A stretch of 64,000 nt of DNA from Streblospio benedicti. Lineage: Eukaryota; Annelida; Polychaeta; Spionida; Spionidae. The stretch covers positions 9,040,457 to 9,104,456 of the forward strand of contig CM032661.1 of the NCBI GenBank assembly GCA_019095985.1, given 5' to 3'. The translations under genes and the position numbers were made by a program. How positions within the stretch are numbered: the first letter of the stretch is position 1; every line of letters begins with the position of its first letter. Below the pieces are notes generated by a model, which had not been told where the DNA came from, did not search any database, and saw only the letters and a list, made by a program, of their open reading frames with translations. This document shows, in pieces, positions 9,618 through 20,380 of this stretch.

Positions 9618-12600
9618 GTGAGTCGGAGGAATCCGACGCGAGGAGTGCCGAGCACCAAAAGCGACGGGCGTGCCCGAAAAGATCAGGTGACGGCGGGAAC
9701 AGGAGGCGGCGGGCGCCATCGCGCAAGCGAGAGCCCAGTCTCACGGAGATCCAGCGCTTCTTTGCCGACCCGTACACTAAGGATGTGTTGTACCACGGCA
9801 AGTACTTTGGGGATAAGCCAGCAGACTGTGTTAAGTTCTGCGCGGATTCGGAGACCGGCCTGCCTCAGCACACCTACGAGGTGGCGAGCAGGGTCGGCTA
9901 CGGACCCATACTGGATCGGCCGGAATGGATGGGACAGGGGCCGCGCGACAAGCGGGCACCTGATCGCAATCCTGAAGATCGTTGGGGAGGGGTGGCAGCT
10001 GTGGTGCTGAAAAGTGGCCACACTGGTTTCCCCAGGCTATGGCCGGAGGTTAAAGTTCCGGTCTCCCAACTCCCAAGCGATAGGGTCACAAGGGAGGGAT
10101 TCCAGGCCCTATTCACTGCCTACCTCGAGGCCGGGATGAGATGTCCTGTGAAAGGATGTGAGCCGTGGGAGGCTCTGGACCACAAGAAGGGGGCCTTGCC
10201 GCAACCTCAAGCACTTCGCCAAAAGGACGCCGGACTTTTGCACCGCGATCCCACTGATTGCAGCAAGTTCGACGCAGCGCTGGCATGCTCGTCGCGCACC
10301 GATTCACTGCGAGAGCATGGATGGAAAAATTTGGAGAAGGTGGTGGAGCACTGGTGCCACTTTCATTTGAAAGCGGGCAAGTGTTTTTCAGCCCCTTGCT
10401 GTAGCAAGTTGCCGGTGGAATCCCTTGGTTCTGGATGTCGCAGGGCGGTGTTCCCCTCCGTTACAGATGCGGTGGAGCACCTGATCGAGGATCACGTCGC
10501 GGAGGTGCGACAAGTCCAGCACGATCTGATACAGGAGATCGATGGTGGCGCTTCCGCGAGGACGAGGAAACAGCGGCGGGCGGGGCTTTCCTTCGACTTG
10601 AAGGACCTCCGCTCCATAGCTCAGAAGATGGTGTTCGAGATGATGGAGAGCTACAACCAGCTTGTAGGGATTCCGCGTCTGCTCAGCCGGACTCGTTGGT
10701 TTTCCAACGCTCACCTAAGCCGAGTAGTCGTGGGATATCATCTCACCAACGTGGATGCCAAGGCGCAGGGATGGGAACCCGGTCACCAGCGGTGGGTGAG
10801 CGCGTGTCGGCTTGACTATGTCAAGTGGACTAGCCATCTGCCGGGGTACTCGGGGGCTCCTGCCAAGAAGACAGAGGGATACCGGACGGCTGTGACTCAC
10901 ACGCCTAAGGATTCCTCCCGGAAGCCGAAAGGGAAGACCGTGGGTGGGGGCCTGGCTCGCAAGAGCGGACCCGCCAACCCCAGACAGCCTACATTGATGG
11001 GACCGCCAGCCACTGTGCCGCCGCCGCGCTCTGGGATGTTGGAAATGCTAGCCAGCAAATTCAAAATCTCTAAGACCCCGGTGGCCACAAGCACAGTCAC
11101 ATCGGATAGCAGCCCGGAACCATCGACGTCTAGTCCGGCCACCACGTCGCCAGCGAGCAGCGTGAGTGCCGATACTAGCCCCGCTGCAATGAAAGAAGTT
11201 GGGCAGTCTATCGCAGCTGCGATAACTGCCGAGGTCGCACAGGGCGGCGAGAAGAGGCGACGGAAGCCGCAGCCTACGTCACCCGTAACCCCCAGTGAAT
11301 CTCCCACTACCGGACAGAAGCGCGATCGATCGGATTCGCGCAGCCCAGGCCGAGGACGCGGAGGAAAGAGCCAGAAGACCAGCACTGGCAGGCTCATCGA
11401 GAACTTGCGCGACAGCGAACGTGTGTGGCAGGACCGAGCTACTCGGGCCGAGGATGCACTCGCTGTGGCGAAGAAACAACAACAGGAGCTGCAGAAACGG
11501 GTCGCGGCGGACAGGACCGCCTACGAAAGTGGGCGGGCTCTGTTGGTCGCAGACCGCGACAAGGAGCAAGCGCGGGCGACAAAGTATAAGGCCGAGTGTC
11601 TTACTTTGCGCAAAGAGCGCGACGAAGCAGTGAAGGAGCGCGACAGGCTGCAGTGCGACGTAGGTCGTTTAACCGCGACGAGCACACAGCAGCAGGAGAA
11701 ACTGGCGGTGGCTGAGCGCGACTTAGCCGACCTCACAAAGGAAGTTGAAACTATGCGGGCAGAACTGACTGTTCTCCGCAAGGATGCGACATACACGGTG
11801 CCTTCTGGGAAGCTGAAGGTGAAGAACACTCCCTGCCAGAGCGAAGTTTTGTGGACCTCTGAGGGATCGCTGGAGGGCCGACCGGCCGTCAGCAAACACC
11901 AGCTGCAGAATGCTTTCCAGGCCGTTACTGCGACGCTGAATGAGCAGCGAAAGGACATCATCGACGCTTGGCAGATGATGGAGGAGTACATCAAGACAGA
12001 CCCCGATTTTGACGTCTTCCCTGCGATCTACTCCTGTGCGCGACAGGCGATGGAGCAGTTCACCCAGGTGGTACGGCGCGAGATTGCGCCATGGGTGCCT
12101 AGTTCCACCTCACCCCAGGAGTCCTTGGCAGACGAGTTGGGCCGTCTACCCACGCGATCTACCGCTACGTTGGAAGTCGTGGAGATGGACACGAGCGGAG
12201 ATTCGCAGGTGGCGGTCCTGAGGAAAGAGCTTGAGGGTGTTCGTCGAGAGTTAGAAATAGCCCGCGAATACGCCTCGGAACGGAAGCATGACGTGGCAAC
12301 CATGCACAAATACGAGGGCCGCAATGCAGACAATGTACGGGAGCTCACGGTATCCCTACGGAGTGTCAGTGCGGGAGTGATTCGCTTGCTCGAGCAGATG
12401 GACGTAGAGCAGCGACCTCATGTTGCCAGGGAAGCTAGGGCAGTTCGTCACGCCCTAGGAGAGATGTCGGACGCAGCAGCGATCGTGGAGCCACGGTGCC
12501 ATGCTATTGGCCAGGAACAGCGAGTCAGGAGAGTCCTGCCTTCCCTACCTTCCAGTAGTGCGACGAGCACAGTGACTGCAGCAGCGACGACCACCACCAC

Positions 12601-12871
12601 CGCGGCGGCGGTGATTGGCGCGACAGCGACCACGAGTGTCTCTGGTCCCGCCTTCACACAAGCCCGGTGCCGTGAACCAAGTCTGGGCCTTACGACAGCA
12701 GCGGAAGAATCCATGGACGAGGAGACCGAGGACCGCCTACTCGCCCAGACACCCCCAAGACCCGGCCGGACGAAGTCAGCCTCCGCCGCCACTTCCGGAA
12801 GTGACCACTTGCCAAGTCCGCGGCGGTCACCTCGTCACCACGGACCACCACCGCAAGGGGGTGGCACCTAG
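9614..12871 (+). CDS. large unknown protein in envelope position (1,085 residues)
   Basis: This is an uninterrupted frame of 1,085 codons between integrase and the 3' end, where envelope genes of some Gypsy elements sit. It does not look like an envelope: I see no signal peptide, no transmembrane segment and no furin site. The N-terminus is basic. Residues about 170-300 hold Cys and His groups (CPVKGCE; WCHFHLKAGKC; CC...C...HLIEDH) that could bind zinc, the last resembling a C2H2 finger. Residues about 590-720 form a strongly charged heptad-like coiled coil (ENLRDSERVWQDRATRAEDA and onward). The C-terminus is Ala/Thr/Ser-rich. An RNA- or DNA-binding structural or accessory role is possible, but I do not recognise the family. 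Confidence 0.6.
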   Translation: MSESEESDARSAEHQKRRACPKRSGDGGNRRRRAPSRKREPSLTEIQRFFADPYTKDVLYHGKYFGDKPADCVKFCADSETGLPQHTYEVASRVGYGPILDRPEWMGQGPRDKRAPDRNPEDRWGGVAAVVLKSGHTGFPRLWPEVKVPVSQLPSDRVTREGFQALFTAYLEAGMRCPVKGCEPWEALDHKKGALPQPQALRQKDAGLLHRDPTDCSKFDAALACSSRTDSLREHGWKNLEKVVEHWCHFHLKAGKCFSAPCCSKLPVESLGSGCRRAVFPSVTDAVEHLIEDHVAEVRQVQHDLIQEIDGGASARTRKQRRAGLSFDLKDLRSIAQKMVFEMMESYNQLVGIPRLLSRTRWFSNAHLSRVVVGYHLTNVDAKAQGWEPGHQRWVSACRLDYVKWTSHLPGYSGAPAKKTEGYRTAVTHTPKDSSRKPKGKTVGGGLARKSGPANPRQPTLMGPPATVPPPRSGMLEMLASKFKISKTPVATSTVTSDSSPEPSTSSPATTSPASSVSADTSPAAMKEVGQSIAAAITAEVAQGGEKRRRKPQPTSPVTPSESPTTGQKRDRSDSRSPGRGRGGKSQKTSTGRLIENLRDSERVWQDRATRAEDALAVAKKQQQELQKRVAADRTAYESGRALLVADRDKEQARATKYKAECLTLRKERDEAVKERDRLQCDVGRLTATSTQQQEKLAVAERDLADLTKEVETMRAELTVLRKDATYTVPSGKLKVKNTPCQSEVLWTSEGSLEGRPAVSKHQLQNAFQAVTATLNEQRKDIIDAWQMMEEYIKTDPDFDVFPAIYSCARQAMEQFTQVVRREIAPWVPSSTSPQESLADELGRLPTRSTATLEVVEMDTSGDSQVAVLRKELEGVRRELEIAREYASERKHDVATMHKYEGRNADNVRELTVSLRSVSAGVIRLLEQMDVEQRPHVAREARAVRHALGEMSDAAAIVEPRCHAIGQEQRVRRVLPSLPSSSATSTVTAAATTTTTAAAVIGATATTSVSGPAFTQARCREPSLGLTTAAEESMDEETEDRLLAQTPPRPGRTKSASAATSGSDHLPSPRRSPRHHGPPPQGGGT

Positions 12872-13778
12872 GACAGCCAGGGTCTAGTCGCAGGGAGTGC
12901 CCTGCAAGGATGATCCTGGAACATGGATCATCGCGCCCTCCAGTTACTCAGCGAGGCCCGACGGGGTGGATCGCGTAGCTGGTGCGGAAAGCGGTCGGCT
13001 GAATAAGTCGGTCGCACCCCGTGGTCGTCGGACGCGACGCCACATCTTTGGAATCGCTTCACTCTCACAGAATCGCGCGTTGTTGCCTACGCAAAGTTCT
13101 GTCGGGTCCCGGGCTTGTCAGTCCAAGAGTGATGCGAGACAGTGGCCTAGTCCATCGCGTTCTAATTTGACTCTACACGGTCGCTCTGTACTCGTAGATC
13201 GCGATTATGTTCCCCAGATTCCCCTCCGTTTGACCCTTGTGTGAGAAAGAGAGTTGGCGCAGGCTGAATGTTGTGTGTGAATGTGTGTCCCGTCGCTCCC
13301 CGTGGCAAAGTAAGTCCATAGCGCGAGGGTGCGCTGTGCGAGTGGATCGCACTGTATGAATGTGATAAAGTGTTGAAGCGAGCGGCCGTCGCGCGGAGCG
13401 ACATGTCAGAAGTGAGCCGTCGCACGTCACTGGTATGAATGCAGTTGGACTTTGGGGGAGGGCGGCGGGGTGTTTGCATGTTTGTTTGTATGTTTCAGGC
13501 TTACCCGGTGAGGCGCAACTTCCAGGGAGATGATTTCTTCGGACGGACCTCTCAGCACAGGAAGGGTGGGGCGTCTACTGGCAGACTTACCTGCATAGCA
13601 GTCGCACCGGCCTGTCGCTGATGTCCCGGCGCGGGGGGCGCGCACTCCGTGAAGTAGGAACCCGCTGATGACCGGAAGCCACCTGCGCTGATATGGGTTG
13701 GGGAGTGACCGGAGTGTTCCATCCACATGGAATCTGGGGGAGTGAACAAATGTTGTTAGGGTCTCCAGTGCCACCCCC
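12872..13778 (+). other. 3' untranslated part of the Gypsy fossil
   Basis: The stretch is GC-rich with only short frames. A purine run (gaatctgggggagtgaacaaa) near 13,729-13,750 could be the polypurine tract that primes plus-strand synthesis, just before the 3' LTR-like stretch. Confidence 0.4.
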
Positions 13779-13845
13779 TGTTGCACTGCTAGGTTAATAT
13801 CCCAGGATACTCGGCCACTGTTATTAGGGTTGGGGTTGAGTTTAT
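13779..13845 (+). repeat. 3' LTR-start sequence of the Gypsy fossil
   Basis: The sequence 'ttgcactg.ctaggttaatatcccag' and a following 'ggccactgtta..agg' match the beginning of the 5' LTR at 2,425-2,530. Similarity fades near 13,845, where AT-rich flank starts. Confidence 0.6.
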
Positions 13846-14569
13846 TATGTTTCATACATGGAAAGAGAGCTCAACCATAAGGGAGCCAAGTATATTGTTT
13901 TATTTACATGAAAATTATCAACTGATGGCACACACACAGACACACACACAGACAGATGGGCAGAAAGACAGACGGACGGAGTGACCCAACTCCTAGACCT
14001 GCTACGCCATTGGCAACGCAGGTAAAAAGCAAAATTATTTTGAATTGATAAAATATTGAACAAAGAGTATTGAACAGTACTAGGATAATACCTATGTGAA
14101 GTTATGCCAGCAAAATATTAAATATGCAATTTTGTATCATATTATTTGGCCATATATTTTAAGTTTTTTCTAAGAGGTGCTTTCTTCTGTGAAACGTAAT
14201 CTCAATTCAGTCTAAGAAGTTATGTGTATAGTCTTACCAACCCAAAGGGGTTTGGGTATTATAGTTTCCAAGTGCCAAAGGATATCAACTGCATCATGAT
14301 TTGCAAAAAATATGCTTATCATATTTGTCTGATTCAATAAGTTCTTGGAGCACAAAATTTCGTCCCAGCAATTTCAGCATCTATAAACAGTTTAAACCTT
14401 TCCCCACCACTAATACGATATTGCAGAGGAATGAATTATAAAGAGAATGCCTCAGCAAGAATATGCGTGGTCATGACGTGATTCAGCATTCATTATAAAA
14501 TATTAATCAATTATCAGTATTAAAACGTTTTATGCGTGTCACTTCTCTACTGAGTCTTGTTGTTAAAAC
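13846..14569. other. AT-rich flank with short ACAC/AGAC repeats
   Basis: No gene is seen. At 13,928-13,985 lies a degenerate run of 'cacacagacacac' and 'agacagacggacgg', a style I recall from the ends of mollusc repeats. The rest is AT-rich and unrecognised. It may hold the left end of the DIRS-type element, whose terminal repeats I could not locate. Confidence 0.35.
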
Positions 14570-14795
14570 GTGGTTTGGATATTTTCAGCATTCTTCTTTT
14601 TGGATATTTCTCGTGGTACACCTTCCTTAAGACCTTCTCTCTGTAATTTTTACTTAGAGCTAATAACGGTGATCACGGAGATCCTGACTTTGGGTACGGC
14701 ACCCAGTTCTTTGTTACACACGACGTGTTTTTCTTGCATTGCACAAGGCGTGCGATCTCGTGCTTTTTGGCTAGTATTGCGCAAGACGTGCTAAA

Positions 14796-16155
14796 ATGCC
14801 TAAGGCAAAACAGAAATCGAGGCGAAGGGATGATCCCTCCCCATCGGAAGACTCCTCAAGTGAGGAGGTGAGCGTCACAAGCGGCTCCAGTGATGAGAGT
14901 GGAAGCACGAGTGGCGCCGAGTCGCCACCTGCCAAGCGTGCCATGAAGGCCAAAGGCAAAGACAAAGGTGACGCTGGCCACCCACGGGGACGAAAGAGGG
15001 CCGTATCGGACGCCTCCGAGGATGATTCGTCGCCGGCAGCGACCTCAGACGAGGACGACCTCCATGACTTGGTCGGAGGTGCCAACCCGGGCGCAAGTGG
15101 AGCACCCGATCCCAATGGCTTTGAGGCCATGTTGAATCAACTGGCGCAGGACCTGGAAGGGCCCGTAGAAACAGGTGAGTGACCTATACTACTTGTTTTA
15201 CGATATGCTTACAATGATACTGTGAACATTGAAAACAGTTACCCGGATTCTGAAATCCCTGACATCTGATCTATTTATAGGACCGCCCGTGATGTGTGAG
15301 AGGCTGGTCACCATGGTGGATAAAGGTCTCCGGCGATATCCAGACGCGGCGGCCTTTAAGGCCATGCAGTCGAAGTACTTGCGGCCGGTGAACATTCCGC
15401 ATCTGCAGGTCCCCAAGGTCCACGACACAATTCACCAGGATCTGTCGTTCAAGGCAACGGAGCTTGCCATCAAGAAGGTGCAATCGGTGAGCGTGTTTGG
15501 TTTTATTTCTAATCATGGAAATAGCTTGCATCACCACCCAGATCTAATCATTACCGACACATTAGACTATGCATGGTATGTCAACTAACCTTCTGTGTTA
15601 CAGATATTGGGCTTTCAATGCACCACCATTATGAAGGTGGTCGACGAGATGAGTAAGGCCGAGTCAGCCAAACGACCGGTCTCGGCTTTCGCAGACCCGC
15701 TGCTGGATGCAATGAAGATGAATGTGCACGCATTCGCACATTTATCGCAGGCAAGGCCAGAAAACCTCATAGCCGAATACGGCAATCCTTTGGCCAAGCT
15801 GTGTTTCGCCAAGGAAAAAGTGGGTCACACCATGCTACTCAATTGCAATGATGTGTGCAAGAAATTGAAAATTAAAAAGCTCTTCAAGAAGAGCCGCTAT
15901 CAAGGGAGGTATAACAAGTAAGTACAGCTATCTGTTATACTATTTGATGATGTCGACTTGTGTGCATTTTCGGTATGAACAATAAACGACTGTCATACAG
16001 CATGTAATGCCTATACTGCGATCTATGATCTGTTTCAGACTCAAGAGATCTGACAAATATGGACGCGACAACCGCCGTCAACGCGACAACCACGGGGGCC
16101 GTGGCTATGGCAAGAAGGATTTTCGCAAGCGTCAGGGCCACAACAAAAGGCAGTG
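14796..16155 (+). CDS. Gag-like gene of the DIRS-type fossil, with introns
   Basis: The first exon starts at ATG 14,796 (acgtgctaaaATGcc) and encodes a Ser/Asp/Glu-rich basic-acidic N-terminus. Three GT-AG introns are visible, with boundaries near 15,174/15,280, 15,487/15,603 and 15,918/16,038. Donors are close to GTGAG or GTAAG and acceptors are pyrimidine-rich. Exon two holds LRPVNIPHLQVPKVHD and exon three a helical-looking Gag core with NPLAKLCFAKEKVGH. The last exon is very basic (KRSDKYGRDNRRQRDNHGG), consistent with RNA binding. Spliceosomal introns have been described in some tyrosine-recombinase retroelements. The intron bodies are AT-rich, unlike the exons, which supports real splicing. 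Confidence 0.6.
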
Positions 16156-17328
16156 ATGGACCCTGACGAGGTATTAAAATGTTCCACTGCCGCACCTTTG
16201 AACTTTGTTGCGGGAGGCACCGCAAGATGCTATGCAATTTGGCAGTCACTCACTACAGACAGTTGGATTCTAGAGACCATCCAGGGTTATAGGATCGAGT
16301 TTTTACGTACACCTGTACAACATGTGCGCCCTCGACAGTTTGTCTGGAATGAGACGGAAAAGACAGTGCTTGATAATACACTGCACGATTTCTTGCAACA
16401 AGGCATCATTGAGCCTTGTCGGGACGATGGCTCCGGGTTCTATTCCAACTTGTTTACTAGGTCAAAGAGGGATGGAACCGCTAGGGTCATCCTCAATTTG
16501 AGTAAACTCAATGAATACGTTGAAACGTCCCATTTCAAGATGGAAACTGTCAAGGACGCACTGTTACTTATGACCCGAAACTGTAATATGGGCTCAATAG
16601 ATTTCAAAAATGCTTATTATTCGGTACCAGTAGCACACGAGCACAGGAAATTTCTGAGGTTCTGCTGGGACGGGGCCTGCTATCAGTTCACTGTTTTCCC
16701 GCAAGGACTTAGTTCAGTGCCCCGAGCGTTTACAAAACTGATGAAAGCCCCCTTCTCAAATCTCAGGAAAAGGGGCTACACACTCGTCGGTTATATAGAC
16801 GATACCTTATTTGTCGAGAGCTCCGCCAAGAAATTGAACATGGCACTAACCGAAGCAAGGTCGCTGTTCACTAGTCTCGGGCTAACAATCAACCTGTCAA
16901 AATCAGTGCTGGATCCAAATCATGTAATAGAATATCTAGGCTTTGTTTTGAATTCGGAAACCATGACGATAAGCCTTGCTGATCGCAAGAAGCTAAAAAT
17001 TCGGGGTATGGCAATCAACATTCTAGAAAAGATAACAATCTCGATCCAGCTTCTGTCAGAATTCATAGGAAATCTGGTTGCTGCTACCCTGGGGGTCTAC
17101 AGAGCACCCCTGTTTATCAAGGGCCTTGAAAGGACTAAAAACAGAGTTCTCAGGGAACAATATGGGGACTATTCCGCTAAAACTATCCTTGATTCGGACA
17201 ACCTAGGGGATGTGCAATGGTGGGCTGACACAATTCTGACCTCTCAGGCCCCTATTTCCCATCCGGACCCCGAGTGTACGGTGACCTCCGGCAGCTTCAA
17301 ATACAGGTTGGGGCGCCTGGATGGGTGA
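16153..17328 (+). CDS. reverse transcriptase of the DIRS-type fossil
   Basis: The polymerase motifs appear in order: LYRSKRDG-like motif 1 (FTRSKRDGTARVILNLSKLN, near residue 100), motif A in MGSIDFKNAYYSVPVA, motif B in QGLSSVPRAFTKLM, and the catalytic YIDDTLF near residue 215 (motif C), then EYLGFVLN. The IDFKNAYYS and YIDDTL forms are characteristic of DIRS/Ngaro-type enzymes rather than Gypsy. It lies directly after the Gag gene, whose last codons it overlaps or abuts. Confidence 0.85.
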   Translation: MMDPDEVLKCSTAAPLNFVAGGTARCYAIWQSLTTDSWILETIQGYRIEFLRTPVQHVRPRQFVWNETEKTVLDNTLHDFLQQGIIEPCRDDGSGFYSNLFTRSKRDGTARVILNLSKLNEYVETSHFKMETVKDALLLMTRNCNMGSIDFKNAYYSVPVAHEHRKFLRFCWDGACYQFTVFPQGLSSVPRAFTKLMKAPFSNLRKRGYTLVGYIDDTLFVESSAKKLNMALTEARSLFTSLGLTINLSKSVLDPNHVIEYLGFVLNSETMTISLADRKKLKIRGMAINILEKITISIQLLSEFIGNLVAATLGVYRAPLFIKGLERTKNRVLREQYGDYSAKTILDSDNLGDVQWWADTILTSQAPISHPDPECTVTSGSFKYRLGRLDG

Positions 17329-17329
17329 T

Positions 17330-17949
17330 ACCTCTACAGGGGGCACTGGTCCAGTCAGGAAAAATCACACCATATAAATTGGCTTGAGCTGAAAGGTGCC
17401 TTTCTGGCGCTACAGACCTTTGCAATCAAAAGACAGACTGTCACATAAGACTTATGCTTGACAACACTACTGCCATAGCCTGCATCACCAAATATGGGTC
17501 ATCATCGCCAGATCTGATGCAATTGACTAAACAAATGTTCCATTGGGCTATAGACAGAAACCTGCATCTGTCAGCATCCCACATTCCTGGGATCTGCCAA
17601 TGTCAAAGCAGACAAAGAGTCCAGAACTTTGAACCTTGACACTGAATGGCAACTAGAACCCTCTATTTTTACAAAAATATGTGACAAATTTGGTACACCG
17701 GACATAGACTTGTTTGCATCTAGGTTAAATGCCCAACTACCTAGATACGTGGCATGGCGACCAGACCCAGAGGCGGAATTTGTAGACGCCTTCTCCATGC
17801 CGTGGAAAAATTTTCATGCTTATGCTTTCCCCGCCTTTCAGCATCATCTCACAAGTACTGCAGAAGGCGGAGAAGGAGAGCAGTCATCTGATCCTGGTGG
17901 CCCCGGACTGGCCGACCAAGCCCTGGTACCCGGCTGGCTGATGACCTAG
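17330..17949 (+). CDS. RNase H and linker region of the DIRS-type fossil
   Basis: The stretch shows RNase H landmarks: HHINWLELKGAFLALQTF near 17,365-17,420, LDNTTAIACITKYG near 17,455 and SHIPG near 17,578. A segment with PDIDLFASRLNAQLPRYV (17,700-17,760) follows; this motif is typical of the region after RNase H in DIRS-like elements. The part is broken here. Confidence 0.7.
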
Positions 17950-17976
17950 CGGCGACAGCATCAGCCTACCCAGGAG

Positions 17977-19006
17977 GTGCCTGAGGATGCCTCAGGACCA
18001 GGGGCTTCGTCACAGGCTGGAGGCCAAACTTCGGCTACGAGCCTTCAGACTGTTTTGAATAAGTTTGAACTTAACGGACTTTCGCAAGAAGTATCTGAAT
18101 TTCTGCTAAAGGGTTGGCGGGAATCCACCAGGAATCAATATGACTGCTCCCTTAAAAAATGGGTTGTGTTCTGTGAGGGGAAGAACATTAGTGTATTTGA
18201 TCCCAAGATTGGGGATGTACTAGATTTCTTACTGCAGAACTTTAAGGGTCATAACTATAGCTATAGCACGTTAAATTCTATTAGATCAGCTCTCTCGACT
18301 TCAATCAACGTAGATGGCAAACCTGTTGGCCAACATCCTTTAGTAATGCGTTTCATGAGAGCATGTTACAATGACAAGCCTGCCTTACCAAAGAACTCTG
18401 TGACATGGGATGCAGACATAGTCTTATCATACTTACGGACCTTGTCACCAGTTAACAAACTGTCATTGCAACTGCTCTCTCACAAACTGACCATGCTTCT
18501 GGTTCTTCTATCTGGTCAAAGGGGCCAGACAATTCATCTGCTAAATGTAAAGAACATGACATTAACCAAATCTCATGTTACTTTTCGCATTGGTGACCCC
18601 GTAAAGCAGTCGCGTCCTGGCATACATGTTCATGAACTAGCTTTTAAGGCCTACGCACCAGATAGGAGACTGTGTGTCATAACAGTACTTACTGAATACA
18701 TTGAACGCACCAGAGAAACCAGGTGTGAAATCGCACAACTGTTACTGGACACACAGGGCTCCAGTGCGACCTGCTTCACGGGACACCATACGCAGGTGGA
18801 TTAGGGATGTCATGTCAAACGCAGGTATTGACATGACCATATTTACCCCCCACTCCACCAGAGCGGCATCCACGAGCAAGGCCGCCACAAAATTGCCTTT
18901 AAAGACCATCCTAGACACGGCTGGGTGGAGTCGAGAGACGACATTTACTAAATACTACAGGATGAACATTGATAAAAAGTTTGATTTTGCCTCTGCGCTG
19001 CAGTAG
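17977..19006 (+). CDS. tyrosine recombinase of the DIRS-type fossil
   Basis: This enzyme inserts the circular DNA product and stands in for an integrase. An N-terminal SAM-like core-binding domain is recognisable (STRNQYDCSLKKWVVFCEG and following helices). The catalytic domain has the first Arg in LLSGQRGQTIHLL, an H-x-x-R box in FTPHSTRAASTSKA and the nucleophile Tyr in TKYYRMN near the C-terminus. Length fits the family at about 340 residues. The part looks broken but all signature boxes can be seen. It is followed by AT-rich 3' sequence with possible poly(A) signals. Confidence 0.8.
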
Positions 19007-19130
19007 CCGTAGTATACGTTTGCTTTACAAGCAAAACCGATATGTTGATCAACAACTTATGTACTTTATGAGATATTGGTAGTTATTATACGTGCACTGA
19101 TGTCATGAATAAATATATTTCAAGATGTAA

Positions 19131-19559
19131 CAGATAAGATGTATTGTCGCGTACATACACATGCCTTACCAGTCTAAGGTGCATGTGTATCATCACATAT
19201 GCCCTTCATAGCTTAGATGGTGACTCTTACTTAAGGCATGTGGACACAATACAGACTGGATGGATTGTCATAGACGCTTGAAGAGTATTTGCTCATGCAT
19301 TGTACGATTTTCTCTTTTGTGGTAAATCTGTAACTCGTTCACGATTAGTGTAGATGTTAGCTTTTTAATGTAGTAATCTGTGACATGTCCATGTTGGATG
19401 GATTTTGGCTGTAACCTTTTGCAAAATAAAGATACCCTAGAATTTGCTGTAGACAAACTAAGTTTCAGTTGTCATTTATTTGATTGGTATTACATGGGCA
19501 GAGGGGAGCTCTAAACCTCTCATAATTCATTTCGACGAATATTCGGTTCGACGAAATAG
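19131..19559. other. no gene recognised
   Basis: An imperfect inverted motif around 'acacatgcctta' and 'aaggtgcatgtgt' (19,158-19,190), plus 'aaggcatgtgga' (19,236), might belong to the right end of the DIRS-type element. Otherwise this is AT-rich flank. Confidence 0.3.
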
Positions 19560-19807
19560 AATTAGAAGATTAAACGAGGACTTACCGACGTTTGATCCTA
19601 ATTCTGTGAGTCGAACCGAAATGAGGAGAGGTAATTATGCCCTTAGATGCCTTTCCCAAAGCCTACCTCTCCTCTTCCCCTCTACCCTCTCTAAAATATG
19701 CTGAATCACGTGACCACGCCGCTGTTCTCATAATTACCTCTCCTCATTTCGGTTCGACTCACAGAATTAGGATCAAACGTCGGTAAGTCCTCGTTTAATC
19801 TTCTAAT
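19560..19807. repeat. inverted duplication of a LINE C-terminal segment
   Basis: Positions 19,560-19,640 and 19,731-19,807 are near-perfect reverse complements (about 78 bp). The loop between them is about 90 bp and C/T-rich. Both arms encode RRLNEDLPTFDPNSVSRTEM on opposite strands. On the minus strand this follows directly from the LINE fragment at 19,810-20,380, so the left arm is probably an inverted copy of that LINE's end. Confidence 0.8.
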
Positions 19808-19809
19808 GT

Positions 19810-20380
19810 CGACGGTCTCAGACTGGATTATCTCCTCTGTGAGAGAGTTCCAATCAATAACTGTTCGCACAAAGAATGAGTTTCTTGTACTGAGGAGTCC
19901 GATCACTCGGGGGCACGAACGGTTTGCTGTTGAGACGTACGGAACGCTCAACAATGTTCGAACAGCTGTATTCACTTAAGGATTTAGCCTTTATACGTCG
20001 ACGTCCTAACTTGGCTGGAATCAGGAAATCAGGTGCTGGGCTAGCCGGCACCAACCCTTCCACCACCTTGTACATAAATATGAGTTTTAGGTTCTTCCTT
20101 CTATTCTCTAGAGGTTTGAGTTCAAGACGGTTTAGCATGTCTGTAACACATCCCAGCGTTTTGGTGGTGTAGTCATTCACCATGAATCTAGCTGCACACC
20201 GTTGGACGCATTTGAGGCGATTAATGTTCCCTCTAGTATGCTATGTAAGCCACATGTTTCTGATCTTTGTGGAAACCTCTTAGGTTACTGCAGAGGAACC
20301 CAAGTGTTGAGTTCGCTTTCTTAGTAATCCTACCGATGTGTCTATCCCATTTAAGGTACTTTAAGGAACTTTTATTGTTT
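19810..20380 (-). pseudogene. C-terminal end of a LINE reverse transcriptase protein
   Basis: On the minus strand the translation shows the landmarks that follow the polymerase domain in a common CR1/Jockey-like LINE type. These are WDRHIGRITKKANSTLGFL and LRGFHKDQKHVAY near 20,290-20,370, LENRRKNLKLIFMYKVVEG near 20,100, and SFFVRTVIDWNSL near 19,850. The frame changes several times and holds stops near 20,240, so it is dead. It does not match the protein type of the LINE directly upstream, which makes this a separate insertion joined near 20,380-20,430. Confidence 0.65.

Larger units (their letters stand above)
2414..13845 (+). mobile_element. Gypsy-family LTR retrotransposon fossil with extra 3' frames
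   Basis: This is an LTR retroelement of about 11.4 kb, markedly GC-rich against the AT-rich surroundings. Parts in order are: a 5' LTR (2,414-2,978), a tRNA-His-type primer site, a long Gag frame with zinc knuckle, an integrase part, and two overlapping frames in the position where envelope or accessory genes sit. A short stretch with LTR-start sequence closes the element. The integrase with its GPY/F-like end and the Gag type place it in the Gypsy (Metaviridae-like) group. I recognise no reverse transcriptase, RNase H or protease, so the copy looks incomplete. The long frames still open suggest it is fairly young. A relative left a solo LTR at 38,646-39,183 and a Gag remnant at 34,090-36,400. 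Confidence 0.75.
14570..19130 (+). mobile_element. DIRS-type tyrosine-recombinase retroelement fossil
   Basis: Parts in order are a Gag-like gene split by introns, a DIRS-type reverse transcriptase, RNase H, and a tyrosine recombinase in place of a DDE integrase. That gene order defines DIRS-like elements. I did not find the split direct or inverted terminal repeats, so the ends are approximate. Poly(A)-like signals (aataaa) lie near 19,108 and 19,423. The copy looks broken, with roughly three breaks, but is otherwise well kept, so it is probably not ancient. Confidence 0.8.
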
